Assembly (NCBI GenBank): GCA_016712415.1
Contig: JADJRC010000011.1
Location: forward strand, 62,001-126,000
Direction: 5' to 3'
Length of the DNA: 64,000 nucleotides
From: Lewinellaceae bacterium
GTDB taxonomy: Bacteria; Bacteroidota; Bacteroidia; Chitinophagales; Saprospiraceae
The notes beneath the pieces are model-generated. The model was not told the DNA's origin, made no database searches, and saw nothing but the letters and a program-made list of their open reading frames with translations. The position numbers were made by a program, and so were the translations under genes. This document shows positions 47,137-55,891 of the stretch, piece after piece; positions within the stretch are counted from its first letter, which is position 1; each line of letters opens with the position of its first letter.

Positions 47137-47907
47137 ATGTCAAAACCTTTGATTCTGGTAACAAACGACGACGGCATCGTCGCACCCGGCATACGGGTAC
47201 TGGTCGAACTCGCAGCAGAGCTGGGCGAGGTGGTGGTGGTGGCTCCCGACTCCCCGCAAAGCGGACAGGGGCATGCCATCACGATCCACGATCCGCTGCG
47301 GCTGAAGAAAGCCAATATTTTCCCCGGTATCGAAGCATGGGAGTGCTCCGGCACGCCGGTCGACTGTGTAAAACTCGCCAAACACGTCGTGCTGAAAGAC
47401 CGGCCTATCGCACTTTGCGTATCCGGTATCAACCACGGCACCAATGCATCGATCAATATCATTTATTCCGGTACGCTGTCGGCTGCGATGGAGGCCTCCG
47501 TTGAAAACATCCGGAGCATCGGTTTTTCACTCGACGATTTTAGTTTCGACGCAGATTTCAAACCTTGCAAGCCCTGGGTCAGAAAAATCATGGAATACAC
47601 GCTGGCGCGCCCGTTCGAACACGGCAACCTGCTGAATGTGAACATCCCGAAACTGGCCGCCGACAAGTTACGCGGCATCCGGATTTGCCGGCAGGCAGAT
47701 GCGCGCTGGGTGGAAAACTTCATGGAAGGGCATGATCCGAGCGGACAACCCTATTACTGGCTCACCGGTGAGTTTGTCAACCACGACAAGGGGGAGGATA
47801 CCGATGTCTGGGCCTTGCACAACGGCTTTATCTCCGTTGTCCCGTCCATGCACGACCTGACGAATTACAAGGCGCTGAGCAGCCTGAATGACCTGGAATC
47901 GTATTAA
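47137..47907 (+). CDS. surE: 5'/3'-nucleotidase SurE
   Basis: Metal-dependent acid phosphatase acting on nucleoside monophosphates. The 256-aa protein has the N-terminal signature ILVTNDDGIVAPGI (catalytic aspartate pair), PDSPQSGQGHAIT, ECSGTPVDCVKLA, SGINHGTNAS and a YSGTLSAAMEA helix, all typical. Normal length, ATG start. Cytoplasmic. Confidence 0.96.
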   Translation: MSKPLILVTNDDGIVAPGIRVLVELAAELGEVVVVAPDSPQSGQGHAITIHDPLRLKKANIFPGIEAWECSGTPVDCVKLAKHVVLKDRPIALCVSGINHGTNASINIIYSGTLSAAMEASVENIRSIGFSLDDFSFDADFKPCKPWVRKIMEYTLARPFEHGNLLNVNIPKLAADKLRGIRICRQADARWVENFMEGHDPSGQPYYWLTGEFVNHDKGEDTDVWALHNGFISVVPSMHDLTNYKALSSLNDLESY

Positions 47908-47981
47908 TTCCGTAGTGAATCCCGCTGCTGTGCGGAAAAAAAGTGCAGATTTGCGCCATTCATTTTTAGCACCTACACATT

Positions 47982-48281
47982 ATGTTCAGACAAAATAAAA
48001 TATGGGTCGGTCTGCTTTTCGGCCTGATCCTGCCCGCTATCGGCGCGGTGTTGATTTTTAACCTTTTCAAACTGCTGGCGTATTTTGGCGGGGCAAGTGG
48101 CGAGGGCTTCACTCCGAATTTCCGGGAACGCACGAGCGTCGTTATTGCCATAGCGCTCAACCTCTTCCCGATGAATATTTTTCGCCGGCAGCGCTGGGAC
48201 CTGTCCATGCGCGGGGTAATGATCGCCACCGTACTGCTCGCCTTCGTGTGGATCATGCATTATACACTCAAGGTGTTTTAA
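47982..48281 (+). CDS. Small membrane protein, conserved, function unknown
   Basis: A 99-aa protein with three membrane helices: WVGLLFGLILPAIGAVLIF, SVVIAIALNLFPMNIF, and VMIATVLLAFVWIMHYTL, with a conserved PMNIFRRQRWDLSMRGVM loop facing the cytoplasm by the positive-inside rule. Not recognised as a named family. Directly followed by a heptamer tandem repeat. Confidence 0.65.
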   Translation: MFRQNKIWVGLLFGLILPAIGAVLIFNLFKLLAYFGGASGEGFTPNFRERTSVVIAIALNLFPMNIFRRQRWDLSMRGVMIATVLLAFVWIMHYTLKVF

Positions 48282-48337
<56 letters not shown>

Positions 48338-48347
48338 GCATCCATTC

Positions 48348-48665
48348 CTATTCACCAAAGCCATAATCGCGCTCGACGAGGCAAATACGTGTTTTGTAGG
48401 CGCTGTACCATTTCCCGCGACCGTATTGTTGTGCCACCCGGTGCTCGGCGTGCGCCTTCCAGTTTTTGATCGATTCCAAACTTTCCCAGTAGGAAACTGT
48501 TATGCCCACTTCATTTCGTGCCGATTCTACGCCAAGAAATCCGGGCTGACCACTCGCCAGTTCGACCATTCGTTCAGCCATCTCGGCGTAGCCTTCTGTT
48601 GTTTCAGCCCTGACGGAAGTGAAAATTACAGCGTAGTACGGAGTATCTGGTGTTTGTGCAATCAT
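48348..48665 (-). CDS. ABM-domain protein (antibiotic biosynthesis monooxygenase-like)
   Basis: A 105-aa dimeric alpha-beta barrel family protein: YYAVIFTSVRAETTEGYAEM, then GFLGVESARNEVGITVSYWES and the conserved NWKAHAEHRVAQQYGRGKWY helix. Related proteins are small monooxygenases or haem-degrading enzymes; the substrate is unknown. ATG 48665 (MIAQTPDTP) is chosen over an upstream in-frame start at 48809, which would overlap the divergent aldo/keto reductase. Starts of the two genes are 28 bp apart. Confidence 0.85.
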   Translation of the reverse strand: MIAQTPDTPYYAVIFTSVRAETTEGYAEMAERMVELASGQPGFLGVESARNEVGITVSYWESLESIKNWKAHAEHRVAQQYGRGKWYSAYKTRICLVERDYGFGE

Positions 48666-48693
48666 TGTATCACTTACTTTTTGACCTAAAAAT

Positions 48694-49677
48694 ATGGAAT
48701 ATCGTCGACTTGGAAATTCCGGTTTACAAGTCAGTGTATTGTCATTTGGCTCCTGGATTACCTTCGGGAAACAAATTGAGGACAATACAGCTGAAAAACT
48801 CATGTCCACGGCCTATGAAGGCGGGGTCAACTTCTTTGACAACGCCGAGATATACGCCCGTGGTCAGAGCGAGACCGTGATGGGAAATATCCTGAAAAAA
48901 ATGAACTGGGAGCGCAGTTCATGGCTGGTATCGTCGAAAGTGTTTTTTGGCGATGGCGGCAAAAAGCCCAACCAGACCGGATTGAGCCGCAAGCATATCT
49001 TTGAAGCATGCCACGCCAGCCTGCGCCGGCTACAGGTGGATTACATCGACCTGTACTTCTGCCACCGGCCCGACAAAAACACACCGATCGAAGAGACGGT
49101 TTGGGCCATGAACCACCTGATCGCCCAGGGCAAAATCCTGTACTGGGGCACTTCGGAATGGAGTGCCCAGGAAATCATGGAAGCACACATGGTCGCACGG
49201 GAGAATCATCTGATCGGCCCCGTCATGGAACAACCGCAGTACAACATGTTTTACCGGGAAAAGGTAGAGGTGGAGTACGCTCAGATTTACAAAAACCCGG
49301 GGCTCGGCACCACCATCTGGTCGCCCTTATTCTCAGGTGTGCTGACCGAAAAATACCTGGACAAGTTTCCGAAAGATACCCGGTTGGGCCTGGAAGGCTT
49401 CGACTGGCTGAAGGAGCGCAGCCTCAAACCAGAGCATATGGAGAAGGTGCATCACCTGAACGACCTCGCCCACGCGATTGGCACTACCCTTCCCAAACTG
49501 GCCATTGCCTGGTGTATCCGGAATCCGAACGTCAGTACCGCCAGTTTAGGCGCCTCCAGGCCCGAGCAACTGCAAGAGACGCTGGGCAGTCTGGATGTCC
49601 TGCCCCTGCTTACTGCCGAGGTGAATGAACGGATAGAAGGCATTTTGGGGAACAAGCCTGCTGCGCCGGCATTTTAA
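48694..49677 (+). CDS. Aldo/keto reductase, potassium-channel beta-subunit type
   Basis: NADPH-dependent (beta/alpha)8 oxidoreductase of the AKR6-like group. The 327-aa protein has the catalytic tetrad: Asp and Tyr in FFDNAEIYARGQSE, Lys in SSKVFF and His in YFCHRPDKNTP; cofactor residues lie in WSPLFSGVLTEKYLD and SLGASRPEQL. Starts ATG at 48694 with MEYRRLGNSGLQVS, the usual N-terminus. Physiological substrate unknown. Ends before a strong bidirectional terminator. Confidence 0.92.
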   Translation: MEYRRLGNSGLQVSVLSFGSWITFGKQIEDNTAEKLMSTAYEGGVNFFDNAEIYARGQSETVMGNILKKMNWERSSWLVSSKVFFGDGGKKPNQTGLSRKHIFEACHASLRRLQVDYIDLYFCHRPDKNTPIEETVWAMNHLIAQGKILYWGTSEWSAQEIMEAHMVARENHLIGPVMEQPQYNMFYREKVEVEYAQIYKNPGLGTTIWSPLFSGVLTEKYLDKFPKDTRLGLEGFDWLKERSLKPEHMEKVHHLNDLAHAIGTTLPKLAIAWCIRNPNVSTASLGASRPEQLQETLGSLDVLPLLTAEVNERIEGILGNKPAAPAF

Positions 49678-49707
49678 TGCGAAAGCAGCCGGTTAAACAA
49701 AAACAAG

Positions 49708-49740
49708 GCAGCCCGCCGCGCATCAGGCGCGGCGGGCTGC
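49708..49740. terminator. Bidirectional terminator between aldo/keto reductase and ilvE
   Basis: Perfect 14-bp GC-rich stem (GCAGCCCGCCGCGC / GCGCGGCGGGCTGC) with a 5-nt loop between two convergent genes. A/T-rich sequence flanks both sides. Confidence 0.85.
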
Positions 49741-49761
49741 TGTATTTATAAAACGGCAATA

Positions 49762-50883
49762 TTATACCGTTTCCATTTCTGCTACTTTGGGCATCAGTTC
49801 AGCCACCCCGGAGTTGGAACAAAACTGTATCCAGTTGTGGTGGTCGTTTTCAAGTCCCATGCGCAGGCGGTTGATATACTTCTTCAATCGCATACCGACC
49901 GGGCGGTGCTGCTCATCAACAGGTGTCAGTTCGAGTTTGCGGTCGCGCCACGTGATCTCGCTGACATGGCTTACCACTGCTGCCGTGCCGGCGCCGAAGC
50001 ATTCCTGCAGGGTACCGCGCCAGTAGGCATCGGCGATTTCGGCGATACTGATGAGCCGATCTTCAACAGTATAGCCCCATTCCTTCAGGAGGGTAATAAA
50101 ACTGTCGCGGGTGACGCCACGCAGGATGGTTCCTGTGGTGGCGGGTGTGATCACCTTGCCGTCCATGACGAAGAACAGGTTCATGGTACCGACTTCCTGT
50201 ACATACTTTTTCTCCACGGCGTCCATCCACATTACCTGGTCGTAGCCGTTTTTCTTGGCGCGTACGGCGGGCAACAGGGAGGAACCGTAGTTGCCGGCAC
50301 ATTTTGCCTCACCTACACCGCCCTGGGCTGCGCGGGTGAATACCTCTTCAACCCACAGTTTAACCGGTTTCGGGTAATAAGGTCCAACCGGACCGGTAAA
50401 GATGAGGAAGCGATATTGTTCGGATGCATGAACCCCGAAGTACTCGTCCGTGGCAAACATCATCGGCCTGATATACAATGCGTCGTCCTCTTCATCCCGA
50501 ATCCAGTTCCTGTCGAGGTCGACCAACATTTTCAGTCCCTCCATAAACAAATCTTCCGGCAATTCCGGCATGCACATCCGTTCGGCAGAAACATTCAGAC
50601 GGCGGGCGTGCATATCTGCACGAAACAGCACAGGTTCGCCTTTTATCTTGGTGGCTTTTAAGCCTTCAAAGATACTTTGTCCGTAATGCAGGGCCAGATT
50701 GGCAGGAGAAATATCCAGATTCTGAAAAGGTACGATACGGGGGTTGACCCATTTTTCTCCGTCATAGTCCGCAATGAACATATGATCGGATATCACCTTG
50801 CCGAATGGAATGTTTTGAAAATCAACCGTGTTGACACGGGACTTGGCAACGGGGGTAACTTTGATCGGATATTTTCCAGCCAT
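49762..50883 (-). CDS. ilvE: Branched-chain amino acid aminotransferase
   Basis: Class IV PLP aminotransferase that interconverts leucine, isoleucine and valine with their 2-oxo acids. The 373-aa length and the motifs LHYGQSIFEGLKA, WVEEVFTRAAQGGVGEAKCAGNYGSS (split; lysine in AKCAGNYG is the PLP site), VQEVGTMNLFFV and CFGAGTAAVVS match the longer BCAT (eukaryote-like) subgroup common in Bacteroidota. ATG 50883. Convergent with the aldo/keto reductase. Minus-strand TATCTTTG at 50928-50935 is a good -7 box. Confidence 0.95.
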   Translation of the reverse strand: MAGKYPIKVTPVAKSRVNTVDFQNIPFGKVISDHMFIADYDGEKWVNPRIVPFQNLDISPANLALHYGQSIFEGLKATKIKGEPVLFRADMHARRLNVSAERMCMPELPEDLFMEGLKMLVDLDRNWIRDEEDDALYIRPMMFATDEYFGVHASEQYRFLIFTGPVGPYYPKPVKLWVEEVFTRAAQGGVGEAKCAGNYGSSLLPAVRAKKNGYDQVMWMDAVEKKYVQEVGTMNLFFVMDGKVITPATTGTILRGVTRDSFITLLKEWGYTVEDRLISIAEIADAYWRGTLQECFGAGTAAVVSHVSEITWRDRKLELTPVDEQHRPVGMRLKKYINRLRMGLENDHHNWIQFCSNSGVAELMPKVAEMETV

Positions 50884-50927
50884 AATTAAGGGATGTTGAC
50901 AGTGGAAGAACTTTTGATTGGATAGTG

Positions 50928-50935
50928 CAAAGATA
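50928..50935 (-). promoter_or_regulatory. Putative -7 box of ilvE
   Basis: Minus-strand TATCTTTG, an exact TAnnTTTG match, about 45 bases before the ilvE ATG. Confidence 0.5.
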
Positions 50936-51102
50936 TTTATCTTTAGGGCAAAAATAAAAATTTTATTCCAAAAGGTCCAGCCATGCCCGGATAAAACAGA
51001 ATTATAATCCGCTCAAGCCGGGTATTTTTGATGAAAAATTTTTTCACCTGTTTTCCGGGTTGTTTTTTATACCTTGAACACAATATAGACGAAATCTAAA
51101 AA

Positions 51103-51531
51103 ATGTTCCCTTCAGACGATTTGCTCTTCCTGGCGCCCGAACAATCCGAACCTAAATCTGCACAGGGAAACTTTGCCCGTTCGGTATATATTCTTGCGCT
51201 TGAAGAGCCGCAGGCTGCGGGCAATCGCGCATTCCTGTCAAAGGTATTGTCGGCGGTTCAACTTGATCTGGATAAAGATACGTTGTTTGCCGAGATTCAG
51301 GACTCGGAAGCGTTTTCTTTTGTCGATACCTTAAAAAACAAACAGCCTGCCTGCGTTTTGGTTTTCGGATTGCCCCCGTCGAGGCTCGGTTTGGCCATCG
51401 AAGCGCCGCTCTATCAGTCGCTTATGTTTTACAACGTCAACTGGCTTTTTGCCGATGCCCTGTCGACGCTTGAGCCGGACAAAAATAAAAAGAGCCAGCT
51501 CTGGCAGGCACTGAAGCAGATGTTTTTGTGA
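51103..51531 (+). CDS. Conserved hypothetical protein
   Basis: A 142-aa soluble protein, not recognised. Visible features are a hydrophobic beta-alpha alternation in the second half (ACVLVFGLPPSRLGLAIEAPLY then YQSLMFYNVNWLFADALSTLE) and a Lys-rich C-terminal helix (KNKKSQLWQALKQMFL). No signal peptide or metal motif. It is followed 118 bp later by fabD on the same strand. A DNA polymerase III accessory role has the right size, but nothing in the sequence confirms it. Confidence 0.5.
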   Translation: MFPSDDLLFLAPEQSEPKSAQGNFARSVYILALEEPQAAGNRAFLSKVLSAVQLDLDKDTLFAEIQDSEAFSFVDTLKNKQPACVLVFGLPPSRLGLAIEAPLYQSLMFYNVNWLFADALSTLEPDKNKKSQLWQALKQMFL

Positions 51532-51584
51532 ACGGTCTGCACGTCAGGATCGTTGATTCCGGGATTATAACAAGAACAAGTGCT

Positions 51585-51592
51585 TACTTTCG
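51585..51592 (+). promoter_or_regulatory. Putative -7 box of fabD
   Basis: TACTTTCG followed by CCCC, about 57 bases before the fabD ATG; the same variant box occurs at yqgE and purK. No well-spaced TTG was found. Confidence 0.35.
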
Positions 51593-51649
51593 CCCCTGCA
51601 ATACATGCGGCCACCCAGGTCGTTTTTCCACACTACAAATCCACTCGGT

Positions 51650-52531
51650 ATGAAGGCATACGTTTTTCCCGGACAGGGATCGCAATTTGAAGGGATGGGA
51701 AAGGAACTCTACGAAACCAACCCACAGGCCAAAGAGATTTTTGAGCAAGCCAATGAAATACTCGGATGGCGCATCACCGATGTCATGTTCGGCGGCACAA
51801 AAGAAGACCTGACCCAAACCAGGGTCACCCAGCCGGCCGTGTTTTTGGAAAGCATCGTGCGGGCAAAGATTGCAGGCGTATCTTTCACACCCGATGCAGT
51901 GGCCGGTCACTCCCTCGGAGAATTTACCGCCCTCGCCGCCGCGGGCGCTCTTTCCTTTGAAGACGCCCTCAGACTGGTCAGCCAGCGGGCTTTTGCCATG
52001 CAAAAAGCCTGCGAATTGACGGAAAGCACCATGGCTGCCGTGTTGGGCATGGACGATGCCGCCGTTGAGCAGACATTGAAATCGATTGAGTATGAAATAG
52101 TTGTGCCGGCCAACTACAACTCGCCGGGTCAACTGGTCATTTCCGGTTCCAGAAAAGGCATCGAACTGGCGGTAACCAGGCTTACCGAAGCAGGCGCCAA
52201 ACGCGTGGTGGTGCTACCGGTAGGCGGCGCTTTTCACTCTCCACTCATGCAGCCCGCGCAGGATGAACTCGAAAAGGCGATCAACGCCACCAACTTCTCC
52301 AGACCTGTTTGCCCGGTTTACCAGAACGTACATGCCAGGGCCGTAACCGAGCCGGAAGATATTCGCAAAAACCTGGTCGCACAACTCACGGCGCCGGTAC
52401 GCTGGACCCAAACCGTGGAAAACATGCTGGCTGACGGCATCACCGAATTCATCGAGGTGGGTGGATCGGGCGCAGTATTGAGGGGTTTGATCAAAAGAAT
52501 CAGCGGGGATGTCGCTACCGATGCCCTGTAA
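51650..52531 (+). CDS. fabD: Malonyl-CoA:ACP transacylase
   Basis: Transfers malonyl from CoA to acyl carrier protein for fatty-acid elongation. The 293-aa protein begins MKAYVFPGQGSQFEGMG (ATG 51650; an in-frame ATG at 51605 adds an unrelated 15 residues). Nucleophile serine in AGHSLGEFTALAAAG, arginine in VSQRAFAMQ, histidine in GGAFHSPLM; QNVHARAVTEP and a C-terminal GSGAVLRGLIKRI complete the fold. Cytoplasmic. Normal length. Confidence 0.96.
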   Translation: MKAYVFPGQGSQFEGMGKELYETNPQAKEIFEQANEILGWRITDVMFGGTKEDLTQTRVTQPAVFLESIVRAKIAGVSFTPDAVAGHSLGEFTALAAAGALSFEDALRLVSQRAFAMQKACELTESTMAAVLGMDDAAVEQTLKSIEYEIVVPANYNSPGQLVISGSRKGIELAVTRLTEAGAKRVVVLPVGGAFHSPLMQPAQDELEKAINATNFSRPVCPVYQNVHARAVTEPEDIRKNLVAQLTAPVRWTQTVENMLADGITEFIEVGGSGAVLRGLIKRISGDVATDAL

Positions 52532-52566
52532 AATCGACGGGCGTGCCAAAATTATTTCACTACCTA

Positions 52567-52597
52567 TTGCGCTTTATTGGATTGCCTCCTACTTTCG
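52567..52597 (+). promoter_or_regulatory. Promoter of yqgE-family gene
   Basis: TTG, a 20-base spacer and TACTTTCG: the canonical Bacteroidota layout with one deviation in the -7 box, about 30 bases before the start codon. Confidence 0.55.
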
Positions 52598-52628
52598 TCC
52601 CTGACGAACAGGATCGTCGTTTTTAATC

Positions 52629-53189
52629 ATGGCAGCAAAATCATTGATCAGAACTGGTCAGATTCTTCTGGCTGAACCATTTATGCAGGACCCGTATTTC
52701 CGCCGCGCCGTTGTGTTGCTGTGTGAGCACCACGACGAAGGGACAATCGGATTTATCCTGAATAAAAGCATCGACATGGGTGTGAATGAGCTGATGAGCG
52801 AATTCCCCAAGTTTGATGCCGAGGTTTTTTACGGGGGACCGGTACAAACGGACACCCTGCATTATGTACACAACATTGGCGACCTGCTCGAAGAAAGCGT
52901 AAAAATTTCGGAAGGCGTATGGTGGGGCGGCGACTTTGAAAAGTTGAAATTCCTGATCACCAGCGGCCTCATCGATTCGTCCAACATCCGCTTTTTTGTC
53001 GGCTATTCGGGTTGGACGGGCGGACAACTGGGGGAAGAAATGGAATACGGCTCGTGGATGACCGCACCGATGGATGCCAACTACGTGTTCAAAACGAAGC
53101 CAAACAAACTCTGGAGCCAGATCATGTACAACAAGGGCGATATCTATGAGGTCATCGCCGACATGCCTGACATGATCAGCTGGAACTGA
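52629..53189 (+). CDS. YqgE/AlgH family protein
   Basis: A 186-aa member of the UPF0301 (YqgE/AlgH, DUF179) family: GQILLAEPFMQDPYFRRAVVLLCEH, GTIGFILNKSID, VFYGGPVQTDTLHYVH, and GYSGWTGGQLGEEMEYGSW (split). The family is widespread; its biochemical role is unestablished. ATG start; a good promoter precedes it. Convergent with the GH36 gene. Confidence 0.92.
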   Translation: MAAKSLIRTGQILLAEPFMQDPYFRRAVVLLCEHHDEGTIGFILNKSIDMGVNELMSEFPKFDAEVFYGGPVQTDTLHYVHNIGDLLEESVKISEGVWWGGDFEKLKFLITSGLIDSSNIRFFVGYSGWTGGQLGEEMEYGSWMTAPMDANYVFKTKPNKLWSQIMYNKGDIYEVIADMPDMISWN

Positions 53190-53210
53190 ATGCCGTACCA
53201 ACGCAGCGGC

Positions 53211-55025
53211 TCATCCTTTCAAAATAACCGTCTCAAATGGCTGGAGTTCCATCCGGCCATTTTGTATTTGTACCCCGGCCGGCCGGTCGTTCAGGTTACA
53301 GCAGGCGACATAGCGTTCCCCGCTATTCGTAAACATGATCTGATAAACGTCCTTTTCCACTTCCTGAACAACGGACACGGTGCTGCCGCGCAAGTCGAAT
53401 GCCGACTCCAGTTCAGCCTTTTGTTCCGGTGAATAACGGCCGGCATCGTCGGAAGTAAACAGCAGGCTGCCCAGCAACACATTGATGGTCAGCACTGTTT
53501 GTTGCTGCGCCAGCGTAAGGTGCTGGTTTTCGTCGCGCAGGATAAATACATCCGGGTCGTTTTGAAAAAAGCGGCCGTTCAGTTGCCAGCGCCCCAAGGT
53601 GCTGCGCAGCGCCGACAGTGTGCTTACCCGTTCGCGCATACGCAGGAAGTCCAGCAGCCGGTGCTCCCACGACAGGTGAATATCGCCGCCGATCCGGCAA
53701 TAATCGGCCTGACCTATGGCTGCCCCCAGCGGCACACCGCAGGCCAGTATCTGCTTCCGACCCGTCAGTTTCCGAAGAAACTCCATGGCCTCGCTCATCA
53801 CCTGTCCGCGCGTTTTTCCGGAAGGCGGCGACAGGCATACTGCAAACAGGAAGTCGAGCTTAACCAGGTCGTATCCCCACTGTTCGAGTATCAGATGGAA
53901 TACGCCGCCGAGGTGGTTGCGCACGTCGTTGTTGTAAAAATCGAGGGCAAAGTACCAGCCTCCCCACATGGGGTTCCAGCCAACCTTCAGCGGCCTGCCC
54001 TTTTTATCCCGTAACAGCCAATCCGGGTGCGCGCGCACCACCGCCGAGTCATGGGCCGCTACAAACGGCGCGAGCCATATTCCCGGCGACATTGACTTTT
54101 CCCTGATTTTTCGGGCCAAAAACCCCATGCCATTGGGAAATTCCGGCTTCACAGAAAGCCAGTCGCCCACCTTGGTCTGCCACCCGTCGTCGATCTGAAA
54201 GTACACCGCCTCATTGGCCCGGCGCAAGGTTTGGGTTTCGGAGACCTGATTTTCATCGTCGCCAGGGTCGCACAAGGATGCAAACGCGTCGAGATCGCGG
54301 AGCAGCCCCGCTTCTGAAATACGGGTAAAATGGCGGTACCAACTCGTCCATCCGACGGCAGGAGCCGCAGCCGGCGGTTCAATATCCATCAACCGGCGCC
54401 ATTGGTCGAACACGCCGGGCAAATTCCCGTCCCCTGCCCAGCAATCGAGCGCCGGAAATGAATGGGCGAGTTTTAACCCGTCCATGTCCTTGCGAACCGT
54501 GAGGATGCTGTTGGCCCGGTCGAATAAAAACAGGGTAAACCCCGTGCTCTCGTTGAGAGAGGCGAAAAATTGCACGCCGGTGTCTTGATCCCCTGGGTGT
54601 GAAACGAGACTACGCGTTACATAGGTGTATGTCCAGGAATGTTGCCGGCCTTTTTTGTGGGGAATGTCCGGGATATGCTCATCGCCATAATTGCCCATAA
54701 ACCTGCGGGCAAAGGCGCGCAAGGGCGGATAATATTCATCCGGGCCCAGCAGCCTGCTTTCGCTCCAGGACTGGAAGCCGTTGGCAAAAAAAGAGCCGGT
54801 CTGCGCCTCCGGAAGGTGAAACTGAAGTTCGAGGCGCCGGATCGTCACATCGTGTTTGGGGTGCAGAAATACGGAATAACGCGTTCCGCCGTCAGACTCC
54901 ATGACCTGAAAGTCGGCGAAAATTTCGTCGAACGAATTGGACTTCCCCGCTTGCAGGGTATGGGTATGCTGGTCGGTGATCAGGATTGCCTGGCGAAGAT
55001 GCATGACCTGAAAGAATTGATTCAA
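53211..55025 (-). CDS. GH36 family alpha-galactosidase-like glycoside hydrolase
   Basis: A 604-aa protein with the GH36 plan: N-terminal beta-supersandwich (to about 230), a (beta/alpha)8 barrel with GWTSWYRHF, YFQIDDGWQTKVGDW, GIWLAPFVA, and the nucleophile aspartate in YDLVKLDFLFA, acid/base region IGGDIHLSWEH, and a C-terminal beta domain. No signal peptide, so cytoplasmic action on imported galactosides is inferred. The ATG at 55025 may be replaced by one at 55001 (MHLRQAILITD). No transporter or SusCD pair is nearby. Confidence 0.85.
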   Translation of the reverse strand: MNQFFQVMHLRQAILITDQHTHTLQAGKSNSFDEIFADFQVMESDGGTRYSVFLHPKHDVTIRRLELQFHLPEAQTGSFFANGFQSWSESRLLGPDEYYPPLRAFARRFMGNYGDEHIPDIPHKKGRQHSWTYTYVTRSLVSHPGDQDTGVQFFASLNESTGFTLFLFDRANSILTVRKDMDGLKLAHSFPALDCWAGDGNLPGVFDQWRRLMDIEPPAAAPAVGWTSWYRHFTRISEAGLLRDLDAFASLCDPGDDENQVSETQTLRRANEAVYFQIDDGWQTKVGDWLSVKPEFPNGMGFLARKIREKSMSPGIWLAPFVAAHDSAVVRAHPDWLLRDKKGRPLKVGWNPMWGGWYFALDFYNNDVRNHLGGVFHLILEQWGYDLVKLDFLFAVCLSPPSGKTRGQVMSEAMEFLRKLTGRKQILACGVPLGAAIGQADYCRIGGDIHLSWEHRLLDFLRMRERVSTLSALRSTLGRWQLNGRFFQNDPDVFILRDENQHLTLAQQQTVLTINVLLGSLLFTSDDAGRYSPEQKAELESAFDLRGSTVSVVQEVEKDVYQIMFTNSGERYVACCNLNDRPAGVQIQNGRMELQPFETVILKG

Positions 55026-55110
55026 GGTGACAGCCTGGACGCAATATTAGTTTATTGCGGCCGGCTGACAGGATTTTTTTGTGGATATGGCATGAAAGAC
55101 CCGTTTACAC

Positions 55111-55118
55111 TACCTTTG
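55111..55118 (+). promoter_or_regulatory. Putative -7 box upstream of 55167 gene
   Basis: TACCTTTG, exact TAnnTTTG match, about 49 bases before the ATG and overlapping the divergent GH36 leader region. Confidence 0.5.
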
Positions 55119-55166
55119 CAGACTACATGGATTAAAAAAACCGATCACCTGAACCAACCCAAGATC

Positions 55167-55838
55167 ATGAATACCCCGCTCCCCACCCTCTCCCTCTCTC
55201 TGTTGTTATTTTCAGGCGCCTTCGGGACTTTGAATGCCCAAACCGAGGCATACACTGCTGCGGGCGACACCGTTATTTTATACGACGACGGCACCTGGGA
55301 ATACCAAAGCGACTCGAAAGAAGATCCTTCGGGATTGCCGCCGATTGATTCACTCTGGTACAATCCGGGCAAATTTGACAAGCCGGCCACCGCTCCGCAG
55401 ACGGTCAAAGACGAATCGGGCGCTTTTGAAGTCTGGTACGAAGACAAAAAATGGCAACGTACCCCTTCAGGCCGTCTGAACGAAGACGCCAAAATGGCGT
55501 TTAAGACGAAGCGGCCGGGCGGTTTCGGCATGGTTATTTACGAACCGGTCGAACTGCCGCTCCATGTATTGCGGGAAGCCGCGCTCATTAATGCCAGAAG
55601 CGCCGATCCGAACATCCAGCTGACCAATCAGGAGCTCCGGTCCGTAAACGGCCGCAAAATGCTTTGCCTCGAAATGGAAGGATCCGTCAGTGGCATGAAA
55701 TTCAAGTACTTCGGCTATTATTACAGCAATCTCTCGGGAAGCTGGCAGTTCATTACCTATACTACGCAAAGCCTGTTCGATGAATTCAAACCCGATTTTG
55801 AATTGCTGCTAAACGGCCTGATTATACACAAGAATTGA
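55167..55838 (+). CDS. Exported protein of unknown function
   Basis: A 223-aa protein with a signal peptide (MNTPLPTLSLSLLLFSG...LNAQ). The mature part starts with an ILYDDGTWEY element common in Bacteroidota periplasmic proteins, followed by an acidic linker and an alpha/beta domain (YEPVELPLHVLREAALINARS, MKFKYFGYYYSNLSGSWQFI). No catalytic residues identified. Its stop overlaps or nearly abuts the following rRNA methyltransferase gene. Confidence 0.7.
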   Translation: MNTPLPTLSLSLLLFSGAFGTLNAQTEAYTAAGDTVILYDDGTWEYQSDSKEDPSGLPPIDSLWYNPGKFDKPATAPQTVKDESGAFEVWYEDKKWQRTPSGRLNEDAKMAFKTKRPGGFGMVIYEPVELPLHVLREAALINARSADPNIQLTNQELRSVNGRKMLCLEMEGSVSGMKFKYFGYYYSNLSGSWQFITYTTQSLFDEFKPDFELLLNGLIIHKN

Positions 55839-55891
55839 GTACCGGCCCGTATTCGCTTTCAGGAATACGGATCGGAAACACCCATCTGATT

